43,762 nt of DNA from Nitrospinota bacterium (GCA_016235255.1 JACRLM010000031.1:1-43762); one strand, 5' to 3'; shown: positions 32,898 through 42,304, counted from the first letter of the stretch. The notes: generated by a model from the letters alone, not told the origin. Translations and numbers: made by a program.

Positions 32898-34301
32898 ATG
32901 AACAGAATACTGGTTGTGGACGACGAGCCTTCATTAAGGTTCGTGCTGGCCAAGGGGCTCACCCGAAAGGGGCACGCGGTGGACGAGGCCTCCTGCGTGG
33001 CGGAGGCGGTGGAACTTTTGAACGAGTTCTCCTACCTTTGCGTGTTCATGGACATCGTATTGCCGGACGGCAGCGGCCTTGAGCTGCTCGACAGCGTCCG
33101 CAAGCGGCCAAACGCCCCGGCCGTGGTGGTGATGACGGCGGAGGCCACCATGAAGAACGCCATAGAGGCGATGCAGAAAGGCGCCTTCGATTACATCACA
33201 AAACCGTTCGACCTGAACGACGTGGAGGCGCTGGTGGCGCGAGTCGCCGGATACCGCGCCACATCGGTGAAACTGGCCGCTGAAAGGACGCCCGAGCCGG
33301 AGAGCGCCCATCCGGACGAGATAATCGGCCGCGCCCCGGCCATGCAGGAGGTGTTCAAGCTTATCGGCCGCGCCGCGGATTCAGGCGCCACGATCCTTAT
33401 CACCGGCCCCACGGGAGCGGGCAAGGAGCTTGTGGCCAGGGCGTTGCACCAGAATTCATCGCGCGCAAAGGGGCCCTTTGTCACGGTAAACTGCGCCGCG
33501 ATCCCGCACGACCTGCTGGAATCGGAGATGTTCGGCCATGTGAAAGGGGCGTTCACCGGAGCCACGGAAGACAAAAAAGGAAAGTTTTTCGCCGCCAACG
33601 GCGGCTCTATCCTGCTCGACGAGGTGGGGGACATGCCCGCGCCGCTCCAGGCGAAGATGCTCCGGGTGCTGCAGGACAAGGAGTTCTACCCTGTCGGCTC
33701 CACCCGCCCCGTGCGGGTGGACACGCGTGTTATCGCCTCCACCAACCGGGACCTGGCGGCCGACGTGGCCGAGGGGAAATTCCGGGAAGACCTGTATCAC
33801 CGGCTCAACGTGGTCCATATCAAGCTGCCGTCATTGAAAGAGCGCAAGGAGGACATACCGGCGCTGGCCAGAAGCTTCCTGGGCAGGCTGGCGAAGGCGG
33901 CCGGGAGCGCCCCGAAAATAGCCTCGCCGGAGGCGATGGCGGCTCTGGCCGCCTACGACTGGCCGGGAAACGTGCGGGAACTGGAAAACGTCGTGCGCCG
34001 CGCGGCGCTCATGTCGCCGGGAGAGGCTATCACGCCGGAAAGCCTGCCGGTGGAGATCGCCGGGGCGGCAAGCCGCGTCCGCCCTGAATCCGGGCTGGAG
34101 GAAGCGGTGCGGGGGATGATGGAAAGGGCCGCCGAGGGGGAGATATACGAAACGGTGATAAGCGCCGTGGAACGCACGTTGATAAACGGGGCGCTGGCCC
34201 GGGCAGGAGGGGTGCAGGCGCACGCCGCGCGGATACTTGGGATCAACCGCAACACCATAATGAAAAAAATCGGCGAGCTGGGCATAAAGCCGGGGGAGTG
34301 A
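32898..34301 (+). CDS. NtrC-family sigma54-dependent response regulator
   Basis: A 467-residue protein: receiver domain (1-120; acidic pair DDE 8-10, phosphorylation site Asp52 in FMDIVLPDG, Lys in YITKPF), AAA+ domain with Walker A GPTGAGKE (170-177), GAFTGA (217-222) and LLDEVGD, and a Fis-type HTH ending AARILGINRNTIMKKIGELG. This is the NtrC layout. The start is ATG 32898; a TTG two codons earlier is possible. No histidine kinase gene (ntrB) is next to it. glnE follows 64 bp downstream, so a nitrogen-regulation role, NtrC itself or a paralogue, is plausible but not proven; I leave the symbol empty. Confidence 0.92.
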   Translation: MNRILVVDDEPSLRFVLAKGLTRKGHAVDEASCVAEAVELLNEFSYLCVFMDIVLPDGSGLELLDSVRKRPNAPAVVVMTAEATMKNAIEAMQKGAFDYITKPFDLNDVEALVARVAGYRATSVKLAAERTPEPESAHPDEIIGRAPAMQEVFKLIGRAADSGATILITGPTGAGKELVARALHQNSSRAKGPFVTVNCAAIPHDLLESEMFGHVKGAFTGATEDKKGKFFAANGGSILLDEVGDMPAPLQAKMLRVLQDKEFYPVGSTRPVRVDTRVIASTNRDLAADVAEGKFREDLYHRLNVVHIKLPSLKERKEDIPALARSFLGRLAKAAGSAPKIASPEAMAALAAYDWPGNVRELENVVRRAALMSPGEAITPESLPVEIAGAASRVRPESGLEEAVRGMMERAAEGEIYETVISAVERTLINGALARAGGVQAHAARILGINRNTIMKKIGELGIKPGE

Positions 34302-34365
34302 CCGTCGGCTCGCGCCATTTGCCGGCCCAATCCGTCATATATCCCATCACAGCAATTTCAGGACC

Positions 34366-37254
34366 ATGAAACCGGAAGAGTACGCCCAAAACACCGCAGA
34401 CCCCGAAGCGGCTTTGGCCGGCCTTAATTGCCTGGCCCAGTCGCTGCCAGGCATCGGCGTTAGGCCGGAGATGGCCCCGCTTGCCAGCCTGTTCGCAGGC
34501 AGCCAGGCCATTTCGGAATGGCTTCTGGCAAGGCCGGAGGACGCCGAATGGCTCGCCGCCGATGAAAAACTGTTCTCTTCCCGGTCCAAGGAAAGCATGG
34601 AAGAGGAGATGGCATCGCTCCTTTCGTCCGGCGCATCTCCCATGGCCGCTCTCAGGATTTTCAAGCGCAGGGAGCTTTCGCGCATCGCCGCCAGGGAGCT
34701 TTCCGGTTTGGCGGGGCTGGAAGAAACGCTGACTGAATGGTCCAACGTGGCGGACGTGGCGATAGACTCTGCCGCAAGAATCGCCATGGCGGCGGCGGTG
34801 GAAAAGCATGGCCGGCCTGTTTACACCCCGTTTGAAGAGACGGAAGAGAAGAACGCCGGATTCGCCGTGCTGGCCATGGGCAAGCTTGGAGGCGGGGAGC
34901 TTAACATCTCCTCGGACATAGACATAGTCTTCGTCCATTCATCCGACAACGGTTCCACCACAGGCCGGGAGGATGGCGCGGGCAAGATCACCTTGCACCA
35001 GTTTTTCGTGGGGACCGCCAGACAGACCGCCAGGCTTCTGTCCGAACCGACGGAGGACGGATACGTTTTCCGGGTGGACATGGACCTGCGGCCGGAAGGG
35101 AAAAAGGGGGAGATATCAAACTCCATCGGCGCCATGGAAATCTATTATGAGTCCTGGGGCCAGCAGTGGGAACGGCAGGCGTTGATAAAGGCGCGCTTTT
35201 GCGGCGGATCGGCGGAAGTTGGCGAAGAGACGCTGGCGAGGCTCAAGCCGTTCATGTACAGGAAATATCTGGACCAGCGCGCCATAGACGAGATCGCCGC
35301 GATGAAGGGGAAGATAGACCAGTCCCAGGCGGTGAAAAAAGGGGTGAAGGGGGCGGAGCGGAATATAAAGCTTGGCCAGGGGGGGATACGGGAGATCGAG
35401 TTCGCCGCCCAGTCCATCCAACTTTTGTACGGCGCCAGGTATCCGGAGCTTCAGACCCGCTCGACGATCAAGGCGCTGGACATAAGCCACGCACTGGGCC
35501 TTCTGTCCGCGCCGCACCACAGGGATTTGCGGGAGGCCTACATCTTCATGCGAAAGCTGGAAAACAGGATTCAGTATCACCAGCTTCTCCAGACCCACTC
35601 ACTGCCGGAAAATGAAAAGCGTCTGGCGGCGCTGGGAAGGCTGATGGGCTTTGCGTCCAACAACCCGGCCGCCGAACTTCTGGACGAGACGCAGAAACGC
35701 CGGAAAAGGGTCCATGAAGTATTCGCCCTGTTTTTCGAAGGGGGAGGCAGGAAAGAGACGGACTCGTTCCCCGCGCCGCTGGACGACGAGGCGGCCACGG
35801 CCCAGTGGCTGGACTCCATCAAGTTCGACCAGCCGGAGCAGTCCGCCCGCAGCCTTAACATCCTGCGCAACGGGAAACCTTTCACCCATCCCTCGGAACG
35901 CAGCCGCATGACGTTTGATTCCTTCGGCCCGGCCATAGTGAACGAGGCGCTGGCCACCCCCTGGCCCGACCATGTGATTTTCGGATTCGAGCGGTTCGTG
36001 GAATCCAAAGGGGCGGCAAGGGACATGCTCTACTCGCTGCTGGATGACAACCGGGGAATCATAAAACTTCTGGCGGCGGTCTTCTCCTCGTCCGAACATC
36101 TGACCTCCGTGCTCATCCGCCAGCCAGACCTGCTCGACAGGATGATCGCCGCCGACACCATGGACCTTCCAGCCGACAGGTTCAGGTACCAGGCGGAGTT
36201 TTCCGACGCCGCCCAAAGAGGTTGCGACGCCGATGAAAAAATGGCGCGGATGAACATGTTCAGGTCCGCCGAGTCGCTTCGGCTCGGGCTTCGCAGGCTG
36301 CTTGGGCTTTCGGACAGGTTCGAGGTGATGGACGGGCTTTCCACGCTGGCGGAGGAATTCTTGAAAGGCGCGCTTTCTATAGCTATGGAAAGTAAAAGCC
36401 AAAGCGGCCTTCGCTGGGTGATCATCGCGGCGGGCAAGCTTGGCCGCAGGGAGATGAACTATGGGTCGGACATTGATCTTCTGGCATTCTGCGACGGGGA
36501 CGAGGGGGACAAGGAGCGCTTCACCGCCTCCGTCCGCAAGCTTATAAAACTTGCAAGCGCGCCAACACCATACGGGGCGGGATATACAATAGACATGCGG
36601 CTGCGCCCATACGGGGAGAAAGGGGAGATCGCCCCGCTTTTGAGCACCATGCGGGACTATTACGGCGGCAAGGCGGACGCGTGGGAACGAATCGCGCTGG
36701 TGGGCGCCGCGCCTGTCGCCGGAGAACCGGGATTCACCGCCGATGCGATGGAAATAATCCGGGGATTCATCACGCAGCCCCCCCTGTCCCGCGCGGAGGT
36801 GGAAAAGTTCGCCGCCATCCGGGAGCGCATCGCCGACGAGAAGGTAAAGCACGGCAATGTGGACATTAAATTCGGACGCGGCGGGCTTGTGGAAATAGAA
36901 TTCATCTGCCAGTGGCTGCGTATCGAAAATCCGCCGGCCAAAGGCCAGGGCTGGGGGGACGGGCCGTTCACGATATCCACCCTGGCGCTGGCGCGGAAGG
37001 GAAAGTGGCTGGAGCCGAAGAGCGCCGCCGCGCTTGAAAAGGCGTACAACGTTTTCCGCGCCGTGGAAGACGCCATGCGGATGGACAGGGAACGGGCCGT
37101 TAGCGCCGTCCCGTCCAATCCGGCGCAGTTAAAGCGTGTGGCTCGCATGGCCAACCTCCCCGGCACCGGCCCCGAACGGTTCGTCGAGTTTGTGAAGGAA
37201 ACAATGGCCGCCGTGCGCAAAATATATATGGAGTTTGCCGCAAGCCGGATGTGA
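34366..37254 (+). CDS. glnE: Bifunctional glutamine synthetase adenylyltransferase/deadenylase
   Basis: A 962-residue GlnE with two nucleotidyltransferase domains. The N-terminal half (deadenylylation) has MGKLGGGELNISSDIDIVFVH near 172-192, and the C-terminal half (adenylylation) has GKLGRREMNYGSDIDLLAFCDG near 690-711; each holds the G-S/S-S-D-x-D metal motif. Further signatures are the two GGIREIEFAAQ and GGLVEIEFICQW stretches. It modifies glutamine synthetase in response to PII and glutamine, coupling nitrogen status to assimilation. Length is normal and no frameshift is seen. It may be co-transcribed with the NtrC-like gene upstream. Confidence 0.97.
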   Translation: MKPEEYAQNTADPEAALAGLNCLAQSLPGIGVRPEMAPLASLFAGSQAISEWLLARPEDAEWLAADEKLFSSRSKESMEEEMASLLSSGASPMAALRIFKRRELSRIAARELSGLAGLEETLTEWSNVADVAIDSAARIAMAAAVEKHGRPVYTPFEETEEKNAGFAVLAMGKLGGGELNISSDIDIVFVHSSDNGSTTGREDGAGKITLHQFFVGTARQTARLLSEPTEDGYVFRVDMDLRPEGKKGEISNSIGAMEIYYESWGQQWERQALIKARFCGGSAEVGEETLARLKPFMYRKYLDQRAIDEIAAMKGKIDQSQAVKKGVKGAERNIKLGQGGIREIEFAAQSIQLLYGARYPELQTRSTIKALDISHALGLLSAPHHRDLREAYIFMRKLENRIQYHQLLQTHSLPENEKRLAALGRLMGFASNNPAAELLDETQKRRKRVHEVFALFFEGGGRKETDSFPAPLDDEAATAQWLDSIKFDQPEQSARSLNILRNGKPFTHPSERSRMTFDSFGPAIVNEALATPWPDHVIFGFERFVESKGAARDMLYSLLDDNRGIIKLLAAVFSSSEHLTSVLIRQPDLLDRMIAADTMDLPADRFRYQAEFSDAAQRGCDADEKMARMNMFRSAESLRLGLRRLLGLSDRFEVMDGLSTLAEEFLKGALSIAMESKSQSGLRWVIIAAGKLGRREMNYGSDIDLLAFCDGDEGDKERFTASVRKLIKLASAPTPYGAGYTIDMRLRPYGEKGEIAPLLSTMRDYYGGKADAWERIALVGAAPVAGEPGFTADAMEIIRGFITQPPLSRAEVEKFAAIRERIADEKVKHGNVDIKFGRGGLVEIEFICQWLRIENPPAKGQGWGDGPFTISTLALARKGKWLEPKSAAALEKAYNVFRAVEDAMRMDRERAVSAVPSNPAQLKRVARMANLPGTGPERFVEFVKETMAAVRKIYMEFAASRM

Positions 37255-37355
37255 CGCGCCGGGAGATCGTCAGAATTTTACGGATGAGTGTTGAACAATC
37301 CGCGCCAAACAGCCAAAATAAGACGTTTTATGGCCGTAATTTTTAAAGGGAAGAA

Positions 37356-38225
37356 ATGCATTTCCAGGACGTGATACTCACATTGCAGAATTTCTGGGCC
37401 CGCAAGGGCCTGTTGATCCTCCAGCCAACGGACATTGAAGTGGGAGCGGGGACTTTCAACCGCCACACTTTCCTGCGCTCCCTTGGCCCGGAGCCCTGGA
37501 ACGCGGCGTATGTGGAGCCGTCCCGCAGGCCCACCGACGGGCGATACGGGGAGAATCCCAACAGGCTGCAGCATTACTACCAATTCCAGGTGGTGATGAA
37601 GCCGAACCCGGAGAACACACAGGAGCTATATCTTGAATCGCTTTCGGCGCTGGGCTTAAAGCCGGAGGAGCATGATATAAGGTTCGTGGAGGACGACTGG
37701 GAATCCCCCACCCTCGGCGCGTGGGGTCTTGGCTGGGAAGTGTGGCTCGACGGGATGGAGATCACGCAATACACCTACTTCCAGCAGATCGGCGGGATAG
37801 ATTTAAAGCCGGTCACAGCCGAGCTTACATACGGGCTTGAGCGCATCGCCATGTACCTGCAGAATTGCGACAACGTGTACGACCTTAAGTGGAATGAAAA
37901 CGTCTCCTATGGCGACGTGCACCACCGCGACGAGGTGGAGTTCTCCGGCTACAACTTCAACCACGCAAACGTGCCGCTTCACTTAAAGTGGTTCGACGAG
38001 TTTGAAAAGGAGAGCCACCGGCTGCTGGACATGAACATGACGCTGCCCGCGTATGACTTCTGTTTAAAATGCAGCCACACCTTCAACATGCTCGATGCGC
38101 GCGGGGCGATATCCGTGGCGGAGCGGACGAGATATATCGGGCGGGTGCGCGCCATCGCCCGGCGCGTGGCGGAAAACTACCTTGCGCTGCGCGAGGAGCT
38201 TGGGCATCCGCTGCTGAAGAAGTGA
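37356..38225 (+). CDS. glyQ: Glycyl-tRNA synthetase alpha subunit
   Basis: The 289-residue catalytic alpha chain of the alpha2beta2 class II enzyme: [66 protein letters not shown] (motif 2 region) and [32 protein letters not shown]. The start has aaaggga upstream. The partner glyS (beta chain) normally follows at once, but the next gene here is a short membrane protein, so glyS must be elsewhere. The 100-bp gap upstream shows no clear T-box. Confidence 0.97.
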   Translation: MHFQDVILTLQNFWARKGLLILQPTDIEVGAGTFNRHTFLRSLGPEPWNAAYVEPSRRPTDGRYGENPNRLQHYYQFQVVMKPNPENTQELYLESLSALGLKPEEHDIRFVEDDWESPTLGAWGLGWEVWLDGMEITQYTYFQQIGGIDLKPVTAELTYGLERIAMYLQNCDNVYDLKWNENVSYGDVHHRDEVEFSGYNFNHANVPLHLKWFDEFEKESHRLLDMNMTLPAYDFCLKCSHTFNMLDARGAISVAERTRYIGRVRAIARRVAENYLALREELGHPLLKK

Positions 38226-38280
38226 CGGCGATGGACAGATGACTCGATCATAGTGTTGAATCAGAACGGATGACATAACG

Positions 38281-38703
38281 ATGTCCGAAGAGGTGTTGTT
38301 CCGCTTTGTGTCCAAGGCCGCCGCCTGGCTGGGCCTTGGTGAAATCACGGTGATCCTGATAGGCATTGTGGCCGTCACCTTCATTTTCCTCCTTTTCTGG
38401 TTCAAGTTCGCCCCCTGGCTGATCCTGAAAATGGGGGGAGAGGAAACGGAGATACTGATGACCGGCGCCCCGGGCAATGCCACCATACTGCAGGCGGAAC
38501 GTGTCGCCGGCATTGAAGATAACGGCCAGCGGCTGGAGCTTACGTTACGAGTGGCGCCTCAGCGTGGGGCGGAGTATCAGGCCAGGGCCAGAGTGGACGC
38601 GCCGGCTGAATTGGTGGACAGGTTCAAATCCGGCGCGGTTTTCCCGGTAAAAATATCCCAGGCCGATCCGCGGAAAGTTGTCCTGGACCTGGACGACGAA
38701 TAA
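38281..38703 (+). CDS. Small single-pass membrane protein, unknown function
   Basis: The 140-residue protein has one strong transmembrane segment (about 20-45: EITVILIGIVAVTFIFLLFWF) and a C-terminal soluble part: GAPGNATILQAERVAGIEDNGQRLELTLRV, then VFPVKISQADPRKVVLDLDDE. The soluble part resembles a small beta-rich domain seen in several uncharacterised bacterial membrane proteins (pattern G-x-A-T-I-L ... L-E-L-T-L-x-V ... V-x-x-D-P-x-x-V-x-L-D). No enzyme motif. It lies 55 bp after glyQ, with its own ATG and weak ribosome-binding site. Confidence 0.75.
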   Translation: MSEEVLFRFVSKAAAWLGLGEITVILIGIVAVTFIFLLFWFKFAPWLILKMGGEETEILMTGAPGNATILQAERVAGIEDNGQRLELTLRVAPQRGAEYQARARVDAPAELVDRFKSGAVFPVKISQADPRKVVLDLDDE

Positions 38704-38761
38704 AACGCGGCGGCGTCTGCGATCCCGGAAACCGTCCCCGGCTATCCAGGATCATTTCCTC

Positions 38762-38816
38762 GTAGGGGCGAGGCGGCGCCTCGCCCTCATCGGGCGACCC
38801 ACCGGGTCGCCCCTAC
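38762..38816. repeat. Palindromic GC-rich repeat (GTAGGGGCGA...TCGCCCCTAC)
   Basis: The outer arms GTAGGGGCGA and TCGCCCCTAC are perfect inverted copies; inside are two smaller hairpins (GGGCGAGGC-GGC-GCCTCGCCC and CGGGCGACCCACCGGGTCGCCC-like). It lies at the convergent 3' ends of the small membrane protein and the beta-helix gene; the TAG stop of the latter (38813-38815) falls within the right arm. Likely a mobile or REP-like element that may also act as a terminator. Confidence 0.7.
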
Positions 38817-40756
38817 AGCCCCGTCGTAAAACTCCTCACCGGGCTGTCGGTCGCCGTGCCGGACGTGGTCTCGGAAGTCACCTTCCAGTAATACACCGTG
38901 TTGGCTTTAAGACCGGTCACAGTCTGTTTCATGGAATTGTCGCTGGTGGTTGATTTGGACGATCCGCCGCCGCAGGAGGCAAACGCGGAAGCTGCCACGA
39001 TGAACAAAATCGCGGAGCCGTACCGTAGTAGCGCCGGCATCTTGCCGGCATGCCGCCGGGACGGCGGCGCTACAAGCGAAATAAGCCCCATCACAACCAA
39101 AAACGCCGCGGGAACCGCCGCGCCTGTTGAGCGCGCAGTCGCCGCTGGTTCTGCGCATCCGCTAAAGTCCGCCGATTCGCAAACGTAAACCTTGTTGGTC
39201 ACCACTCCGCCGTCCGGCGCCTGGCCCGGTGTCCATTGCAACGTAACCGATGTTCCTGTTATGGTCTCGCCGTCGCTTGGCGCCATCAGCGCTGGCTCTG
39301 TTGGAGGCAGTCCAGAGCTGGAGCCGCTCAACACAATAGTGAGCGGATAGTATTTTGCGTTGTTCGTCCAAACTTCCACAGTCCCGGTGAAGTCACCTTC
39401 GGCGCCGGGATTGAACGCCACCACGATCTCACACGACCGGCCCGGTATCAGCGGCTGGTTGGTGCAAGTGTCGCTGACGATGGTGAATCCTGTTCCCGAT
39501 ATGTCCACCCGGTGGATGAAGGTGGAAATGGGGCCGCTGTTCTGTATGGTGATGGTCTGGGTGGAGCTTCTTGTTATCGCCACCGGCCCAAAACTCACCG
39601 TCTGCGAGCCGATATCGCCAAGATCAGGATCGGGGAATATGCAAGAGCCGTCATCGGTGGTGGCGGATAGGCTGTAGTTGATGGCGTGATAGTCCGTGCA
39701 ACCGGAGGTGGAGGAAGCGGATAAAGATGAAGCGCCCGCAGGGGGTGTCGCTCCATACTCATACGCCCCGATGTCACACGCGGAGCCATATGGCCTTGGT
39801 GCGGCGCGCTGGTCGGTTGTGACAGCCCCGCCGTTGCAATCGCCAGCGTCTATGGCCGCGCTGCCAACCTGCAGAGCATGGGTCTGGGTGGAGCCGCCAT
39901 TGCTTGCCAGGGCGCCAAGGTTTGCCAGAGCCGATCCGGCGATGTCCGTCCCTGCTGTAAGGTTGCAAGTGTTGTCGCTGTCCAGGTTGTACCCGGTGGA
40001 CGAACCGCCGGGAATGCCGGTGCAGTCGTTGCCTTCCCCGTTGCCGGCGATGATGGTGTTATTAAATGTAATGTTCCCTCCGGTCCTGTAAACGCCGTCG
40101 TTGGCTGTTATGGCGTTGTTGTTGGTTATAGTGCAATGGGTGAATGTAATGGAGCCAGCCGAGGCAATCACGCCGCCGCCATCGGACACCGTATATTGGT
40201 TGCCGCTGATGGTGGTGTTTGTCAACGTCATGGTTCCGCTATTGCGGATTCCCGCGCCATTATTGCCGGTGATGGTGGATGAAGAAATGGTGACTGTTCC
40301 ACCAGGATTATATATGCCCCCGCCATTTCCCGCGCCATTTTGGATCGTGACCCCTGTGATGGACACAACATAGGCGCCGGTGATGTGAAGCACCCTATCA
40401 ATCCCGCCGCCGTCTAATATCGCGCCGGAGCCGGTGATGGTGACACTGTCGCTTATGTCATAGTCTCCGCTGACGTTTAAATCATCGCCGGACGCGCCGG
40501 TGATTGTGTATGTCCCGGCGGGGATGACAATAGTATGGCCGCCCAGCCCCATGTTCACCTCGTCTATCGCGGCGCGCAGTGTGCATACGCCAGTGGCGGT
40601 GGCGCAAATATTATCGCCAAGGTTGTTGTCATGATCGTCGCCCGTGTTATTGACCGTGAAGGTGGCCGCCAATGAATGGCCCGCGCATGCAATCAACGCC
40701 AAAGACAATATGGCCAGACATCTGATACCCTTGGAAAGCGCCAATCGGACTTTCAT
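38813..40756 (-). CDS. Exported CSLREA/right-handed beta-helix protein
   Basis: A 647-residue protein from ATG 40756 (ggggg ribosome-binding site just upstream; ten residues shorter than the open frame). Signal peptide about 1-30 (KGIRCLAILSLALIACAGHSLA). Next comes a CSLREA-type start (TFTVNNTGDDHD and GVCTLRAAIDEVN), then parallel beta-helix repeats rich in NNTIIAGN and SSTITGN-type turns to about 300, a Cys/Asp-rich segment (CTDYHAINYSLSATTDDGSC), an ASH/HYDIN-like beta domain, and a fibronectin-III-like end (LQWTPGQAPDG ... GLKANTVYYWKVTSE). The last domain is interrupted by about 75 residues with two hydrophobic stretches and a CGGGSSKS stretch; a 46-bp palindromic repeat encodes the loop between the hydrophobic parts. 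Probably a cell-surface or secreted protein; ligand unknown. Confidence 0.8.
   Translation of the reverse strand: MKVRLALSKGIRCLAILSLALIACAGHSLAATFTVNNTGDDHDNNLGDNICATATGVCTLRAAIDEVNMGLGGHTIVIPAGTYTITGASGDDLNVSGDYDISDSVTITGSGAILDGGGIDRVLHITGAYVVSITGVTIQNGAGNGGGIYNPGGTVTISSSTITGNNGAGIRNSGTMTLTNTTISGNQYTVSDGGGVIASAGSITFTHCTITNNNAITANDGVYRTGGNITFNNTIIAGNGEGNDCTGIPGGSSTGYNLDSDNTCNLTAGTDIAGSALANLGALASNGGSTQTHALQVGSAAIDAGDCNGGAVTTDQRAAPRPYGSACDIGAYEYGATPPAGASSLSASSTSGCTDYHAINYSLSATTDDGSCIFPDPDLGDIGSQTVSFGPVAITRSSTQTITIQNSGPISTFIHRVDISGTGFTIVSDTCTNQPLIPGRSCEIVVAFNPGAEGDFTGTVEVWTNNAKYYPLTIVLSGSSSGLPPTEPALMAPSDGETITGTSVTLQWTPGQAPDGGVVTNKVYVCESADFSGCAEPAATARSTGAAVPAAFLVVMGLISLVAPPSRRHAGKMPALLRYGSAILFIVAASAFASCGGGSSKSTTSDNSMKQTVTGLKANTVYYWKVTSETTSGTATDSPVRSFTTGL
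39028..39073. repeat. 46-bp palindromic repeat inside the beta-helix gene
   Basis: The outer arms GTAGCGCCG (39028-39036) and CGGCGCTAC (39065-39073) are perfect inverted copies; two inner hairpins are GCCGGCATCTTGCCGGC and GCCGCCGGGACGGCGGC, giving a cruciform. Read on the minus strand it stays open and encodes VAPPSRRHAGKMPALL. Confidence 0.8.
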
Positions 40757-40946
40757 ATTACCCCCTGCGTTCACAGCGCATGACAAGAAATATCCGCTTA
40801 TTAATCCCGCAATGCCCCGGCAATGGGATTTACCGTTGCTGTTAGTCGAATTTATTCAATCCAATCAATAAAATGAATACGCCGAAAGTTGTATTTTTTA
40901 ACGATTTATCTTTGTTTCCGGCTCTATTCTTTTGAAATAATTCAGC

Positions 40947-40974
40947 TTGTATTTACCAAAAAATAGTTTAAATT
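40947..40974 (+). promoter_or_regulatory. Possible promoter of the LuxR-type regulator
   Basis: TTGTAT (40947-40952), 16-bp spacer, TAAATT (40969-40974), 16 bp before the ATG at 40991. Both boxes are imperfect. The surrounding gap 40757-40990 is markedly AT-rich compared with the rest of the window; nothing else is recognised in it. Confidence 0.3.
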
Positions 40975-40990
40975 ATGTTTATCCACCTGG

Positions 40991-41800
40991 ATGGATAGTG
41001 TCATGAATATCCGGCAAACGATCCGCAAGCTGCCCGCCGCAACGTTAAGGAAGGCCTGGCGTTTGGCCAATGATCTGTCGGAAACAAAAACCATCGATGA
41101 ATTGTCGCAGGTGATTTTCAACCAGACAGGCTCCATCGTCCCCCACGAAACGGCGGCGCTATACGCCCAGGACCCCTTGACCCTGGCGCCCCTGCCCGAC
41201 TTTTTCGCCACCAAAAATATCGGCGACAGCGCTGAAAATATCAAGCGGTATAACGAACGCTATTTCAGCGTTAGCCCTGTCATTAAAACGGTTGGCGATC
41301 CGCGCTTTAACAATATTGGATTTTCGGAAAGCGATGTGGTCAACAAATCGTCGTTCCTCGACAGCGAGTATTATCAGGATTTTTTCAAGCCGATGGGTCT
41401 GTGCCAAACCTTGGTTTTAAACGCGGTGTTTCACGGCCAAACCACCGGCACGGTGTCGTTCCATAGGCCGCCGGGCGCCAGGGACTATACCCGGATGGAG
41501 AAAGCGGCGCTCACTTTGGTTGCCCCGGCCATCGCCAGCGCGTTCTGGGCCATACGCCTTCGGGATAATCAGGAGGCCCGGCGGAGCCAGCCCGCCATCC
41601 AGCGGAACAACCGCTATCCGCTCACGGCCAGGGAGGATCAGATCACCCGCTTGACACTGCTTGGCCATTCAAACCGAGAGATAGCCAATGAGCTTTATAT
41701 CAGCGAAAAAACCGCCAAGACCCATTTGGCCTCCATCATGCGCAAAACCGGGGCCAAAAGCAGATGCCATCTCATTTATAAACTCCATTTTGAAAAATAG
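40991..41800 (+). CDS. LuxR/FixJ-type HTH transcriptional regulator
   Basis: The 269-residue protein has an N-terminal GAF-like or autoinducer-binding-like domain (about 25-190, with no clear ligand motif) and a C-terminal LuxR helix-turn-helix: PLTAREDQITRLTLLGHSNREIANELYISEKTAKTHLASIMRKTGAKSR, including the L-T-x-R-E and I-A-x-x-L-x-x-S-x-x-T-x-x-x-H pattern. No receiver domain or membrane segment. An alternative ATG is at 41003. No luxI-like gene is seen, so a quorum-sensing role cannot be claimed. It sits alone in an AT-rich patch. Confidence 0.85.
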   Translation: MDSVMNIRQTIRKLPAATLRKAWRLANDLSETKTIDELSQVIFNQTGSIVPHETAALYAQDPLTLAPLPDFFATKNIGDSAENIKRYNERYFSVSPVIKTVGDPRFNNIGFSESDVVNKSSFLDSEYYQDFFKPMGLCQTLVLNAVFHGQTTGTVSFHRPPGARDYTRMEKAALTLVAPAIASAFWAIRLRDNQEARRSQPAIQRNNRYPLTAREDQITRLTLLGHSNREIANELYISEKTAKTHLASIMRKTGAKSRCHLIYKLHFEK

Positions 41801-41897
41801 TCTGCCAATGGAACTTCGCGGAGCTTTTTTATAGTCCGGGGTATTGTTAACTGTTGCCCAAATCAAGTTAACACGCGCATAGGTTCTTTTCTGTGTC

Positions 41898-41918
41898 ACC
41901 CCAGCCTTGAGCCGGGGT
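41898..41918. repeat. Short palindrome (ACCCC...GGGGT)
   Basis: ACCCCAGCCTTGAGCCGGGGT: ACCCC/GGGGT plus GC/GC pairing around one mismatch. It is a small dispersed-repeat-like hairpin directly before the AraC remnant. The gap 41801-41931 holds nothing else convincing. Confidence 0.45.
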
Positions 41919-41931
41919 CTCCTTGATATAG

Positions 41932-42261
41932 CGCGATCCCGGATATCCCGTTATTTGCGCCGAGCGGCGCCGGATTCACGAGGCCAGGGATATATTGCTG
42001 TCGAACATCGCCAATCCGCCATCCCTGATAGAGCTGTCTGGGATGGCCGGGATGAACCATAAAAAGCTCAACCGTGGATTCCGAAGCAAGTTCGGCAAAA
42101 CGACGTACGCCTGGGTGGTGGAACACAGGATGGAAATGGCGCGCGCGGCCATGCACTTGCGCGGAATCACAGTTGCGGAAGCGGCGTATCTTGCCGGATA
42201 TTCGCACCCGTCGAATTTCACCACCGCCTTTAAAAAATGTTTCGGGTATCCGCCTGGGTAA
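41932..42261 (+). pseudogene. AraC-family HTH domain remnant
   Basis: An open frame after the TAG at 41929-41931 encodes about 109 residues. From RRIHEARDILLSNIANPPSL onward it matches the double helix-turn-helix of AraC regulators: LIELSGMAGMNHKKLNRGFRSKFG, EMARAAMHL, ITVAEAAYLAGYSHPSNFTTAFKKCFGYPPG. The N-terminal ligand domain of about 180 residues is missing and a palindrome sits just upstream, so it looks like a 5'-truncated gene. A TTG at 41995 could start a stand-alone 88-residue HTH protein, so expression cannot be excluded. Confidence 0.7.
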
Positions 42262-42304
42262 GTCACAAAACCCCGCGCCCGATAGGCTAATCAGCGGCGG
42301 GCTT

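Noticed and set aside
35599..36852. Minus-strand open frame (417 codons) opposite glnE
   Set aside because: Entirely inside glnE; composition of a third-codon-GC shadow.
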